This document shows, in pieces, positions 32,691 to 47,046 of a stretch of DNA of 61,000 bases. The stretch's first letter is position 1; the number at the start of each line of letters is the position of its first letter. The notes below the pieces were generated by a model that made no database searches, was not told the origin of the DNA, and saw only the letters and a list, made by a program, of their open reading frames with translations. The position numbers were made by a program, and so were the translations under genes. The DNA comes from Glandiceps talaboti (lineage: Eukaryota > Hemichordata > Enteropneusta > Spengelidae). The DNA lies in contig NC_135562.1 of the NCBI RefSeq assembly GCF_964340395.1, positions 2,692,634-2,753,633 on the forward strand, written 5' to 3'.

Positions 32691-34541
32691 GACACAGCCA
32701 GACACAAACATAGAACACATACTAACAGGCATACATTATATATATGTATATAATCTAGTGGTGTTTTTGAATTCCATCTGTCAATTGGTGTTTTTTTTTT
32801 AGATTTTATAGTCCATAAACTCTAATTGGTTTAACCATCGACATGTTACGGTCCATTACCCCAACTCATTCACTCACTCGTTGCCCTAGAACAGAATATG
32901 AAAATAAATGTCTACCTAAACTTAACAGTAAGGATAAACTTGTTATGTGTAGAGACAAGTGTAGTAAATCAAAACAATGAAGTAAGGATTAATTATCGGA
33001 TGAACTCTCTGAACTTTATCATCCCCTAATTTCTTAACTTCAAGAATTTTAATACCATCATTAGTATTTAACCAATGGATAATTCGCTTTGATAATGCTA
33101 CTTAAAGTGCTTGGTGAGCCATTCAAACGGAGTCTTAAAATAATATGGTGAAATTTATACTCGTGGTAAAACGTCACTAGCGAAATCTATATGAACTGCT
33201 CATTAAGGGGTGCTCTGTATTTAATTATAAGCACTGGGCATTCCGGATTTTGTGATCACTGTACAGAACGTCTCAATAGCTAGGCAAACTATTCAATTTC
33301 ATGTAAGTAACTGTTGCCCGAGGCGGCTTTTTAACGACTTCATTTATCGAAGGCCGATGTACCGAATATATGTACTAGCACCATTCTATGTACTTATGTG
33401 TCTCTGTAAGTTAACCTCAAAAATGTCCCAGCGTTATGTGTGATAGAATACAGTAGCGTGGATCATGACCTTGTGGACAACATGCAGAACAACGATTCTG
33501 AACAGGAATCAGACATCTTAAATATTTATGAACGTTCAAATATCCAGTTCATGTCATTTTCATGCCAGTGTTGGGGGTACGATGGCTCATTTTTTGTTGT
33601 GCAACGACAATTTGAATCACATATGCCAATGCCAATGACAGGGGGGAGAGAGGAGGTCTGTAATGTTTGTGCACGGTCTCAGGGAGGGTCATTCTTTCGC
33701 ACTGAACTTCAGAAAAAAAAATAATCGTCATCACCCCCTCCCCCCTTCTGCCTGTAATGTTTGTGGGTTGGGTTATGTTAATGTCATAGTCAACTAATCT
33801 TGGTTTGATATATATTTCAATCACATACATCTGTATAACTTTACGATTTGTCCCTTTCCGGGGGGGGTAAGGGGAGGGGGGGGGTCATCGCCCATTAGCG
33901 GCCAGAAAGGGGTTGGGGAGTGGTTCATCGAGATACGTACGCTACTAAGGTTTAGTTAATTACTGAACACTTTATTTTAAATATAAGACAGAGGAATGCA
34001 TATCAAAAGACACACACACAAACGAATTTGAATAAATACAAAAAATATTATTTGATTTCATATTCAAAGAAAGATTTTTAGCAAATTGATTGTTAGTTTT
34101 AACTTGATGACCAGTTAAAGAGCGGTAGTACCATTGATGTCAATTGCAAGGCTATTCTGACAATTACAAATAATAAATAAATAAAAAAGCTGAAGAAGAT
34201 GGATAAATACTGTCTATTGTCACTAATGTATCGATAGCTGAGCAGTCAGCTTGGAGTTTTGTCTATTTGTTGTATGTACAATTTAGGGGTAATAAAACAC
34301 TACCCCTGATTTTGTTGTACACTTCATCGGCAGGGTTCAATTTGTTGCAATATCAAGCAGATAGGCTACGGAAATCTACAATTTCGCTACATCAAAATAA
34401 ATCACCAGATATTTAATTCAAAATATTGAAAAACAACGATAATGGGCAATATAACAAACTAAACAATGAAGCGGATTTACTTATCTAGCCCGGTCTCTTT
34501 TTAATAAAATTCATTTGTCCATTCTGTATAAATCGACTTAA

Positions 34542-34664
34542 TTATGTATACAGTTCAACTTTTGGAGAACAACGTTGATAACTTGTTCTTTTCAACTCAC
34601 GATATTCAAGTATACCATAGTTATGGCCAGTATACAGTTGAGTTTGTCCAACCAGCATAGTCCA
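34542..34664 (-). CDS. Candidate last exon of the TCF24-like gene
   Basis: After an AG (TCGGTGTACAG) an open frame of 40 codons plus TAA begins WTMLVGQTQLYTG. In human TCF23/TCF24 the residues after HPVK are, as I recall, K-W-P-M followed shortly by LY-x-G, so W-x-M and LY-x-G are shared with a three-residue insertion. The phase (0) fits the bHLH exon at 47,047, and ATTAAA lies about 40 nt past the stop (34505-34500). Against it: the polypyrimidine tract is weak and the intron would be 12.4 kb. Confidence 0.4.
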   Translation of the reverse strand, partial: WTMLVGQTQLYTGHNYGILEYRELKRTSYQRCSPKVELYT

Positions 34665-36149
34665 CTGTACACCGATACAATACATGGCCTGGGAGTCCAT
34701 GGTTATGTACGAGTTCTTGTAATAACTCTGACCCAATCGATATCAATTTCAAATTAAAGCTTGGTTCATTAATGCTGTTAACTTTACAGCCTTTAGTTCA
34801 GAAAATTGCATAGTATTTTGAACATCGTTATTGGAATATATTTCAAGTTTGAAGGCTTGATATCACGTGTCCATCGATTTATTATTATCATCGGAATTCA
34901 GCTTTCGTCCGTACAAGTAGATTGTGGACTTGCTTCTACTGAGTGTGGGGGAGATTGTGATGACATTTCTACAGCTCCAACATACAATCGTGAACGCATT
35001 GGCCATTTCTGGAAAAATAAAATAAAAATATGATTAAAGCTGGTATTAAATACGGAATAGAGAGTAAATGATTACACGCCATCACATTCCTGCAAGATAG
35101 AGTAAATATTTTTTTCGGTTGACCCTCCAGGGTCAACCAGTGGTTGACGCAAATAAACCCGACAGGGAACGTGAGTTTGTGCTGCCGTAATGAAGACTTG
35201 TAGTGCACGACAACGTTAGCACTAGTCACGTCATGCTAACTGTTATCAAATCACTTTCTATACGTGTTGACTGACTAACTTCTACAAGGAAAACAAGTAA
35301 ACTATTTTTATAACATTTGAGGTATTAGCCAATTTGTGTCTCGCTGTGTTTATGTTTCCATGTTTATGAAATATGGAGCAGTTTTCCTGCTCTGAAATCA
35401 AATAAACAAACCCTGGAAATTTTCTGGCATGCATGTTGACTCTAGACTTGAAAAACACAATAACTTCTTTGTTTGCATGATTGTTCGATGCCATGGTACT
35501 GATATGTCTCATCATAGTCTGTAATAACGTTTTAAATCTGTTATCACATTTAAGCTTGGTAGATTTTAGCAAACCGACATTTTCTTTTGCTTCGCCTTCA
35601 GCTAAACCATTAAAATGTCAACGCCGTTTATTAAAACTAAAAGGAAACCACTACGCAATCGCAGATAAGATATGCAAATTTGAAGACGTGTTTCTTTAGA
35701 CATTTTGTTTTTTTTACTCATATCCATTCACAAACAATTAACGCTTAGAGAATCTTCAGATACGTACAGATAGGGAGGTTGTTGATAGATGATGTGTGTT
35801 GCACCGCTCTATTATTGAATGGCTGATCATATAGATGTATGACTGTCTTTTTATTGATGCTATTTTAAAGTCGAACTTTGATTTGTTACTATGGAAACCC
35901 GTTAGTATGAGAGAGTCCCTATAGCAACCGTACGGGTTCCTCACATTGAATGCAGAATTTGAAATGTCACTCTAAAAATGTAGATGATGCTGAATTCTAC
36001 TTTGTACATACACCTAACATGCACGCACGCACGCACGCACAAACACACCACACACTCTATCGGGCTCATGCACACTTGTGATTAACTTGCTTGTATACAA
36101 AGCAAATTGGACATGAATGCACTGTTAATTTAATACTCTCAGAACGGGT

Positions 36150-36430
36150 AGTGCGCCTCCAAAATAAACTGCTTAAATGTTTGCTGTCCTACTTTTTTAA
36201 AGAAATATCCAACCCATTCTCAAATAAAATCAAGAAAAAATATCAGGGTTAGTTACCATATAAAATATTATCAAACTGACATTTTAAAATCCATTATGGC
36301 AACCTGATCGAATACTGTGTTAACCCTAGCCCTACAGGAAAATAAAAGATTAATATGACGAGTTCTTGATAACATGGTGAGCCCTCAAATGTAGTTGATT
36401 ACTTCAAAAGGGACCAGGTACAAGCTTCCA
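36150..36430 (-). repeat. Dispersed repeat E, copy 2 (inverted)
   Basis: Reverse complement resembles 16290-16560; shared TTTTTTCTTGATTT, GAGAATGGGTTGGA, AACACAGTATTCGATC. Confidence 0.7.
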
Positions 36431-36714
36431 TAAGGCAACATTTGGGGAGGTTTTAAAGTTGTTTTTCAGTGAAATGCGTTCCCGATGTACATTCTACGTT
36501 ACAATGTGCCACACATTCACTTTACGAATAGTAAAGCTGTCCTATGGTTGCAACTGGCCACGTTTTGTTTTGAAATCGTTCTGTAGATATAATGACTAAC
36601 TCGTAATATTGTACAACCTGAGATGTGTTACATACCGGTATATCCCTGTTGATAAATACATTCGTGTATAGCTGCAGTACACACAAAATATGGTGCAATA
36701 TATCCAATCAAATT

Positions 36715-36960
36715 ATTTTTTAGGTCCGCACATTAAATCGTAATACAATGAATCACAATTTCAACTGATTACAACACTACTTATAGATAACATACACCTC
36801 TAGTTAACAATGTAAAATGTCTTATCATTGGCATTTTTAAAAACATTTTCGGTACATATATTGTTGGTTGTCTGATCGAAAAAATTCCCAAGTTACAGCT
36901 TGTACAGCGAAACATACTCGCTTTGAATATATGCTTTTCACAGACACTGACACTTACTGG
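36715..36960 (+). repeat. Dispersed repeat F, copy 2
   Basis: TTTTTTAGGTCCGCACATTA, AACAATGTAAAATGTCT, ATTGTTGGTTGTCTGATCGA and CCAAGTTACAGCTTGTACAG align with copies at 17352 and 58835. The minus-strand ORF here is not a gene. Confidence 0.7.
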
Positions 36961-39557
36961 TACAACGACTCCTAGTGTTTGCATAACACAATCATAAACA
37001 TTAATTAGTGTTTCTTGCTATTCTGAGAAATGTACCCGTCAATATTAACGATTGCCTGAAATTTACAACATTTCGATTCGGTTGTGAAATTTATGTGTCT
37101 ATTTCGAAATTTGACATTGAGTCTCAGAGCCGTGGACTTGAGTTTTATGACTGTTTTGACAGAAAAGTATACCAATTAATAAATCTTGATAACTTTATAA
37201 GCATCGAGTTACACTCACAGTATTGCCTGGAGCATATGGTGAATATAATTTATTCCCCAAATATCGTAAATTTGGAGAATATTGAAGCGTTTTAAATGAG
37301 CACTTACATTGAATTGATGGTAGACGTACAAGTGTAGCATGCGAGGGATAAGTATGGAGGCGTAGAGCGTGGGAAAGTGAAATGTACAATCTGTTCCCAA
37401 TAAGTATCCTGCAGTTTCCCAGTAATAACACATAATGAATGTAACTCATTAGACAAACCGATCCGAGCCAATTAAATAAATGGCTTCAATGACTCGTAAG
37501 CGTCGAAGGAAACGTTTTCTTTTTCTTTTTTTCCTTTACGAACCTTTCTTTTCTCTTTTTTTTACTTGTCAGTTTCTTGCATAATAGATATGTTGGTTGT
37601 CATGGCAATTGATGATAACAGTTTAAAGGCCAGGGTTTCAATCCCAGGTTCTCGGATTAGTATTATCTTATCAATGGCACCATAAGGATTACATAGGATT
37701 ATTATCTTATGTTCTGGACCAACTTTTTCTATAGCTTTGTCCGACAACTTTTTTCACACCTAATGTTTTAATCTTTTTTCAATAGTAGACCTTTTTTTCA
37801 CGATGTACCATGAAATACCATGGCTTTGGTAGCATTTTGGTAAATATACGATATAGTTTAGTCAGTTTAATCTATTAGTCACTCTAACTGTCTGACTGTC
37901 TTTTCGTTATCCTTAACTAGTTCCTCACTATCATATCGTTCTCAAAAACACTTTCCGGCTTTTATTTTACCCTTTAAAAATGTTAATTGTTAAAAAAAAA
38001 ATTAGAATTATATTAAAAACTATATATGTTGTTGTACTTCTGATGTTATGTAATATTAGTATTTTATGCAAAATGTTATAAGTCCGTAATTTTATCAGCA
38101 TAATGTGTGGTTTTATTTTTGTGTATTTTTTTTTACGTTCACGTGAATTTCTAAGCTTATATACTCTTCAAAATGTTCCTTCAATCAGAATAGGGGAGGG
38201 GGAGGGGGCGGATTTATCATAATATCTATTGAAATATATTTCATTTATTTTAGAGGATTTGCTTTTGAGTATAAAAGATATGATTAAATCAATTTTTCAA
38301 AATAAACACAAAGTTTGTTTCTTTTTATGATGAAATTAAGTGGTGGCAATTTTAGTTCGATTTCTTTGACGTAAACATATTGGTTCTTGTGATAGGTTGG
38401 GTTAATTTTACGTACAAATCCTTTGGTCTTTGATTACAAATCACTGGATCTGTCATGATGGTATGGTAAATGGTCAAAGTATGTTTGGAAAATTTTGCAA
38501 GATATTCTCAAAATTCATAATAATAATTCTTTGAATTTCTGGGGGGAAAACACAATTGATGGATTTAGGCACATTTATTCCATGTCCAAACAAAAGATTA
38601 AAAAAAAAGTGTTCACGGTTTTGTCAAAATGTCTTTTCCGACGTCCCCGGATTCTCCATACCCGCGATATAAATATAATTGAGACCGGTGTTTATTCATG
38701 TCTTGGGATCATGATGAGACGTTTCCTGGTGAGTTGTACACGCTATTAACTAACAATGACAGCCGTTGGTTTTCAATTGGATCAAGTACTCGCGGTACTG
38801 GTATATGCCCCCAGCATGTCTACGACGATGACCTCGAAGCCAGTCAGATGGGGGACAATGTTTGTATACCATTAACTCAGCGGTCAAACACTAAACTCGT
38901 TATAACTAAACCAGTCTCCTTGTTCCCTCGATTTATTACCGCTTAAGTCATTTGTATAGACAGCTATGAGCATTAGAAAATACAACAAATATACAGCACA
39001 AATAAATATTGTGTCTTGAGACGTAGATCAGCAGCCATATGGCAGTGAATAAACATTAAACAATTAAATAAATGAAAAGTAAAAGCGATGTGTGCGATTT
39101 TAAGGAGGATATAAACCATCCAATCTGTCTCATACTTCTTAACTATGAGGTGAATTTATAGGCACGGGGCAAAATATTGAGACACTTTCATCGCCTTTAT
39201 GTGCTTAACTTGCTACATTTATGAGTTAAATTTGTCAAACATTCAACTAAATTGCCGTTGTTGAGAATAACAACCCATGGGAATAGGCAGGGTGGCAAAC
39301 TTTTTTGACCCCGTTGACGATATCATTGTAAATTGGACTATAGCTTAAGCTAACATCTCAGTAGGTGTTCAACTTTGAACTTTGTTCTTTTGTTTAACAA
39401 ATCTATCGCTGAAGTTTACTCACATTGGGAGTCAATATAATCAATCTCACGAATCACAGCTAAACATGCTTGAATTGTCTAGAGTAGATGCATATTTATA
39501 TAGAAATATAGATTTTACGTATAACGCTGAAACAGTATAGCCCGGTTGACGATAGTT

Positions 39558-39704
39558 ACGGTGGTGGTGGTGCTGCTGTTGGTGGTGCTGGTGCTGGTGG
39601 TGGTGCTGCTGGTGGTGCTGGTGGTGGTGGTGGTGGTGGTGTTGATGGTTGTGGTGGTGGTGCTCGTGCTGGTGATGGTGATGGTGGTGGTGGTGGTGGT
39701 AATA

Positions 39705-39800
<96 letters not shown>
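39558..39800. repeat. GGT / GAT trinucleotide array
   Basis: GGTGGT with GCT interruptions, passing into about 27 GAT units. Confidence 0.97.
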
Positions 39801-40144
39801 TAAAAGTATAAATAAAAGTAATTCTCATCATACTAAATAAGGATTGTATTGTATTGGGAGTCAGTAGATTTCAGATCTCATAGTAGTCGAAGTATAAGAC
39901 GCTGTACCAATGACTACATTTCGTACCCGTCCCATTCAATTATTGTATGTTTTAGTCCCCCCTTTCACCGTGCATAATCATTGAGAACTCGCATACACTT
40001 AAGTGTGTTGCATTCGGTATAGAACCGCAATCTAACGACGAGTCAAGGTTTAGTTTAGACGTGTCAGTGCGTGTACTTTCAAGTTCAAATGCGATAATTC
40101 CTCTATTTCCTGGTATATATGATTATACTTGCTACGCTTTAAAA

Positions 40145-41340
40145 GACAACTTTTGAACGAATAAACATAAGTAACTCTTTCAGTTAGTCAATATTATCTT
40201 TCAAGTGTTTTTTTAAAAGTTCATTTTAATGTGTATTCTTATATAGCTCTTTCCCTGACAAACAGTGCTTCAGGGAAATCGATTTACACATATATTACGT
40301 GTACCTACGCACGGAAAGCAGACACACACTTCCAAGAGAACAATCCCATGCAATCCATTACAGACTTTATGGGTGTAGAAATCCTTCACATAACGACCTC
40401 TATCCTACCAAGTACCACTTAGACAGCATATTGTTGGTTTTAAATCTTGCCCAACGTCGGACTTAAACTTTCCAGAAAGCAATGGTGAGGCATTTTTCCA
40501 GCTTGTAACCTGCAACCGGCGGTGGCAGTCCCTGGATGGGTGGGCACCCATGCTTGTTAGCGAAATTTTAAATACACCACTTTTCCTGGAATATTTCAAT
40601 GAAAAACACACCCTTTTTTAAGTGAATCTGGGAGAAAATCACTGCAAAAACACTCCCTTATTTCCGAAATCCGGGAGGTTTTACCTTCAAGGACACCTAA
40701 ACCATTCACTGTACGTACATTGTGGGCATCCTACCCCTATTCTCGGAGGGTGATCTGAAAAAGTACCCCTTTTTTGCTATTCCACGGACCTAGATGGCCG
40801 ACGAAAAACACCCCCTTTTCCGTGAAATTTCTAATAAGCATTCGTACCCGCTTCGTCTGGGACTGCTACCACTGTGAACCTGCATATTCCAATCTCACGC
40901 CACTCTAACCATTCGCATTACAACATATACATAACTCATCGCCCAAACTAAATCTCTGAAAAATAAAGACGCCCAGCGGAAAAAGTGGCCTCCTCTCAGG
41001 CTAGGTCAAAATGAATGGATTTGTTGAAGGATGGCACGTTTAATGAAATTCCAAGTACGTTACGAGTTTTTGATGTGTACAGTCAACAAATACTTAAGCT
41101 TCAGTCTCTCTAAAATGATGATTGTAATGGAGTGCATGTTCTCCTGGAAGTGTGTGTCTGCTTTCCATAGGCAGGTACACGTAATACATGTATAAATCGA
41201 TTTCCTGAAGCACTGTTTGTCAGGGAAAGAGCTATATAAGAATACACATTAAAATGAACTTTTAAAAAACACTTGAAAGATAATACTGACTAATTAAAAC
41301 AGAGTTGTTTAAGTTTATCCAGTCAAACATTTTCTAAACA
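40145..41340. mobile_element. 1.2-kb foldback element with 218-bp inverted arms
   Basis: 40145-40362 and 41123-41340 are inverted copies. Shared blocks include AAAAGTTCATTTTAATGTGT, ATTCTTATATAGCTCTTTCC, CTGACAAACAGTGCTTCAGG and AGCAGACACACACTTCCA. The 760-bp centre has no recognisable ORF. Terminal ends and target duplication are not clear. Confidence 0.8.
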
Positions 41341-42079
41341 CAATGTATAACATGTACATGCAAGTTCGAGGAGAGGGAGGGAATTCGACGCAACGTGTCC
41401 TTGTCAAAACTTTCATTAAAATAACGATCGATGTTATTATTATTATTATTTTATTATTATTTTATTTCTTGTAAGTAAACGCGCTACACATGCGTCTCAG
41501 CGCGTTGTACAGACTGTAGTTTAAAAAATTGCAATAAAGTAAAGAAAATAACAACACACAAAAAGGGACTAAATGTTAACGTGTAAATACTTCCAGTTTT
41601 GTTTTTATTTCTTCAACATTATTTCATTGCTACTAGATCTTTAAGCACATTTGTAAAGATTAATAACCAACTTAGTATATTGTATAAAATACTGAAATAT
41701 ATTGAAATCCCAATCAACCTGTGTGACTATTTTACAAAACGTTCCTATACAGTCTTTCGGCCTTGACGGCAAAGCAGTATTCCATTGGTAATTACTGAGA
41801 ACTCAGACCATTGGAACTTGAAAACAGCTAAGGGGTTTTGTAAGGTTGAACAAACATGTCAGGTGAGTATTGACTTTTGGAAATAAAAGCAACGAAAACA
41901 CTGTCCATTTAGAACGGCCAAAGTTGACTTTCCAGTAGAATGACATGTATAGTGACTATTGTATATCTTGTCACTTTCTTTAGAAATTGACATAGTAATC
42001 AATCATTTACCTGTCGTCCTTTCTCTTCACAGTGTTTAGCTTATTTAGATATTGAATTACATTACGCTCATTATAGCTC

Positions 42080-42720
42080 TCAGGAGAATGACATGTACAC
42101 AGAGTCAGAGAGGAGTACAACTTACAGAAATCGACATTGGATTGATGAGTTGTGTGCGTCTTACAGAAATCGACATGGACGGAGAAGGGCAACTCACAGA
42201 AATGGACATAGATTGACATAGCTGTACATTTATTAGCTTAGTGTCTTTGCTGATTGAGCTTGACTCTGTCCGCTAGATATTAACACACGAGACGACGTAG
42301 TCAAGATCAATCAGCGAATCCAAGGTAACTAATATACATCAACAACTTAGACAGGAGTTCGAATTCTAAAAATCTATATTGATTGATATAGCTGCAACAT
42401 AGAAACCCGAAATAGCCTCAGATGTAGACAATTCTACAATTTAGAGAGAAGTCAACATGGATGGATATGACTACAACTTACAGTGGTATGATTTACCATG
42501 GTTACAGAAGTAAAGACGGGCTTAGACAGAATTCTAATTCCGAATTACAAAAATCAACATGGGCGGATTTAGCTGCAACTTATAGAATGACAGAAATTGA
42601 CTTGAATGGATGGATGGATGGATGGATGGATGGATGGATGGATATACATGTAGCAGCAACTCATAGTGGCACGGTTTTTATAGACATCAACATGTGTGGG
42701 TGTAGCTGCAATATCGCCCT
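42080..42720. repeat. Degenerate minisatellite around a GGAT array
   Basis: Blocks such as CTTACAGAAATCGACATGGA, TAGCTGCAACTTA and AACATGGATGGA recur with spacing of roughly 35-80 bp from 42115 to 42710, with a pure GGAT tract at 42604-42642. Confidence 0.65.
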
Positions 42721-43867
42721 ATTGCCCTCGCACCACTTCAGAGTCCTTCATATAGCAAACGCCTTTGTAATGAACGTATGACTAATATTCCAAAGTTCAA
42801 AGAAATAAGCAATATGAATTTCTACGATATATAAATAGTTATCAAACAAGTTTTATCAAAGAAATTTCAAATCTGGGACAGAAAAATGTAGCCATAATTA
42901 CTATCTCAGATATGAATTGGTGGCAGACTGGAGGACATCCCATAAGACGTACAACACAGAATCCTTGAAGTACCATCTCACAAAAAGAGAAAATGAACCC
43001 CGTGTTATCTCATGTAAGACAAAGTGTCTGGATCGATGGAAATTTTACTAACATAGCTACATAATAATAGCATTGCCTAGCTCAAAAGAAACCATGTTAA
43101 CATTACTACATTAAGTTCTAAGCGCATGAGGTACCACCGTCATTGCATTGAAAATAATCATTATTTGACGTCAATCTTCTAATTTCATATACAGTAAAAT
43201 GGGGCAATCTCAGAAAGTTTGATTTTTGTTGAGCAAGACGATGGAAAATAGAAACATTGTAATATTATTTTTGATGACGCTTTCCTTCAGGTAATATGGC
43301 TTCCATTGTAAACGATTTCAAAGTCAGACAACAAAAGTGATACCATAAGTGTCAAACAAGAAAATATAAAGCCAGATTTTTTGACTTAGTGTAAACTGAA
43401 TTGAAAGTTAGACAACAAATGTAATGCCTAAGCTTAACCCTAACGTGTGTTTCCCTGACTTTTTGAAGAAAAACGAGGAGAATTAATATTGCGTTGAGAA
43501 TTGTAACGGTGCCCTCATCTGTAAGGCGAAAAAAAAGAATTGTTTCTCGTCAGCGCACGCCTCACTCTAATACCCTACCCTCATTTCGGTATTTCTGTTT
43601 GTGTGTGTGTGCCCATGCAGTCTGCAGATCCAGGGGAAACACAAAAATAACCCTCCCTACTTCAGTGACGACAACTTGCAGAGCCAATCATGAACAAGCA
43701 AATGACATCTGCCCACGTACACTGATGTAGTACACTTGCTCGAAAGTACTAATTGAAAAGAATAGTAACTACCATAAATAGTAGACTGGGTACCAAATTT
43801 GTTGAGAATCAAAAAACAATCGCGTCGTCGCACCATTTTAGACAAACTGTCGTGACCAGAAACAATT

Positions 43868-43928
43868 CTTTCTTCTTCTTCTTCTTCTTCTTCTTTTTTT
43901 TTCTTTTTTTTTTTGGGGGGGGGGGGGT
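43868..43928. repeat. CTT array, poly(T) and poly(G)
   Basis: TTC repeats, then a T-rich run, then about 13 G. Confidence 0.9.
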
Positions 43929-46405
43929 CTAAGACTTACTTTGAGTTTACACCGTCCGCCAACACAGCGATGTTTGGTTGGTGATATCGTATCGATGTAT
44001 AAATAACCAAATGTAACATTAATGTATTAACTAAACCAAAGGAAATGTGAAAATAAACACAGAAAACCTGACTTATTCCGATGACCATTTCAATGTTACT
44101 AGTATAGTCTGAGACAGATATGACAATCATAACAATGTCAGCACAAAGTTACAAAGCAGCAACTTGAAGTTGAAGTTGAAGTTGAAGTGACACAAAATGT
44201 TTTTGGTTCCTCTTTGATGTTGGCACGGCTAATTAATTAACTCATAATCGTCTGTTTTCTGTTTTGTTCTGTTATTAAATTTGTATGTAAACTGTACATC
44301 TTCAAGATAAAGATGTCTGTTGTAATTTTGAACCTTAGATTTCTTGCGAACATAATTGATGCCACAAGTATAATTTCCTACACAGACGGGAAATAATTGT
44401 ATTTTGTTATAAAAAATCATCAAACAAAAACGTACGGCGTGCAAATGATCTCCGTAAATTAAGGTTGTTAAGGCATAAATGTAAACAGATAGTTATTATT
44501 TTATGTAATTCATAATTTATCATAAATTTTCTTCATTAACTCTACATATAACATAGCATCTCCCATCTCCGTTCCCCACCCTCCCCCTCTTTGTATCTAT
44601 ACTTACATCAGTGTTTTTCTGCTTAAAACATACATAAAATAACGTAAAATGGCAAACAACTCTTTTTGAATTTAGACTTCCAGGTAGGCTCTGCAGTATA
44701 TATACATGCAGTAGTGGTAATCGTATCATACGATCGTTCATATAGAATCTAAAGGGTAAGGCTTCGAGAAACCGAACCTTAAACACATGTTTAAGGTTTG
44801 AAACATAGAAGAGGTTTATTTTTATGCGTATCTTTTACCAAAATACCGATGTCTGATTGCTGGAATAAGATTTAAAGAACACACCCGCACAACATAGAAA
44901 CATACTGTGAGCGAACACAAAATAATCACCATAGCCTCAGGGCCGTGTATAGTTACACATCTTTCCTTTAACAGGTGTAGGCATATTATACACGTAGTCG
45001 TTATAGCAACCAGATGTAAATTTTGTTTGATAGCGCGATTTTTATGTCATCTTACCTGCACTACTATGATGACCATATTTACTACTTTACGTACAGATCA
45101 TTAGGGTTGGCGATTTGACACGCTGTGTCGTTCATGTACCTACCATGTCGTCGCCTGTTAAGTGTGTCTCACACAAGCTATACACGATATTGAAATACAC
45201 AAATTACATTATCCCCTCTTGATCGCTATTTCACTGCATGACATCATTTACCCAGTGCATATTTTTCTTATTAACCTCGTTTACAGCTGGAAATTAAAAT
45301 TGCTAAACCCATGTGATGAGACCTCTAGATGAAGTAGATATGGGAAAAAATCTAATAAAGCAATCTAATATTAAGGTTATTGAAACGTGGCTCACAGCGG
45401 TATTTTCACCAAGCTCTCTAGTCTAAATAAGCACCGTCGTATGGAATAGATCACTGGAAAATTGCGGCTGGTATTATTCGACCAGATAATATGATATTAA
45501 GATATTGAAGTCAGTGTATTAACCTTTTAATATGTTGGCTGTTTGACGGAAATGGTAACAGTTAGTGTTTATAAATTTTTAACACATTGTATACTTATCA
45601 TACAAGCATGCCCATGGTTCACAGGGACTGGAGCAAACAGCGTAGTATGACAACTAGGAATTTTAAACATAACGAGCGTCCTCGATAAATACATGCAATG
45701 CAGAAACTATTTTTTTAATTACGTGTGCGCTTCTTTTTCAATTTGGCTGATTATTACAAATTTATATTATCAATTTTTCAATTATCGTATAATAGCCATA
45801 CTTTAATGAAATACCATCATATGCTCAATAAATGTTCTCGATAGTTGAATTACTGCATCAAGCGTCTTTCGAATTCAAACCCCGAAAAAGTGTTAGCCTT
45901 GGTACAGTTATACAGTTTTAATTATATACAGGTAATACGGCCATCTCTTTCATGAAGAAATATGCGCCAGCCTTTTTCTTCCATCTATATTCTGTCTGAC
46001 TTGTTATTTGATCTTAAAACAATGAACTGTGTAGACTCTTTTTTACCGATACCGTTAATTTTATAAGCACATAACTAAAGACAATTTGCGTCAACGCGTG
46101 TGTCCATCAGTACATGTAAAAGTAACGCGGCCGGCTTCAATCGCAATCAGAAAAAATACAAATCGTACGTATGAAGTGTACATCATACAGACACCTCGTT
46201 CAAAAACCATTGCAAACGTGGTAACAGGTTTACGACGTTTATCTGTTTATTTGAATCTCTCTGTCTATGTGTCTCTCTTTCTGATATCTGCAGTTTCTCC
46301 CATCTCCCTGTCTTACTACATGTATGTCTCTATATGTCTGTTTCTTTCAGTGTGTACATGTGTGTCTGTTTGTCTCTGACTTTATATTGTTGTCTCCCCT
46401 CCTGA

Positions 46406-46428
46406 CTTTCACTCACTCACTCACTCAC

Positions 46429-46523
<95 letters not shown>

Positions 46524-46633
46524 ATGTCTGTCTGTATGTATGTATGTATGTATGTATGTATGTATGTATGTATGTATGTATGTGTCTGTCTGCCTGTCTG
46601 TCTGTCTGTCTTTGTCAGTCAGTCAGTCTGTCG

Positions 46634-46673
<40 letters not shown>

Positions 46674-46744
46674 GTCTCTCTGTCTCTCTCTCTGTCTCTC
46701 TCTCTGTCTCTCTCTGTCTCTCTCTGTCTCTCTCTCTCTCTCTG

Positions 46745-46839
<95 letters not shown>
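46406..46839. repeat. Compound CACT / TGTC / TATG / CT array, 3' of the TCF24-like exon
   Basis: 430 bp of ACTC, TGTC, TATG, TGTC, then CTCTGT and pure CT. It lies 200 bp downstream of the bHLH exon donor, inside its putative intron. Confidence 0.97.
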
Positions 46840-46840
<1 letters not shown>

Positions 46841-47046
46841 CTTTCTACATATCTATCTTTGATGTAGTAACTCTCAGCACTTTGATATTGTACACGCTCA
46901 GCAAGTTGTTTTTTGGGAATTATATCGGGTCCAGTCTCGCTGCAAGTGGTTACATAGCCCTATCAAATATGTCTTAATTAGTTTAGACAGATGTACTCCC
47001 CTACTAGGTCGAGAAAAGTCCTTCAAAAAAAGATCAACTAATTTAC

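Noticed and set aside
33440-33724. 94-codon ORF with Cys residues
   Set aside because: The Cys spacing fits no zinc-finger pattern I know, and the ORF overlaps G-rich and A-rich low-complexity sequence.
36522-36600. Minus-strand KTWPVATIGQLYYS as a TCF21/TCF24 last exon
   Set aside because: The nearest good acceptor (ATATCTACAG) would enter in phase 1, but both bHLH exons leave in phase 0.
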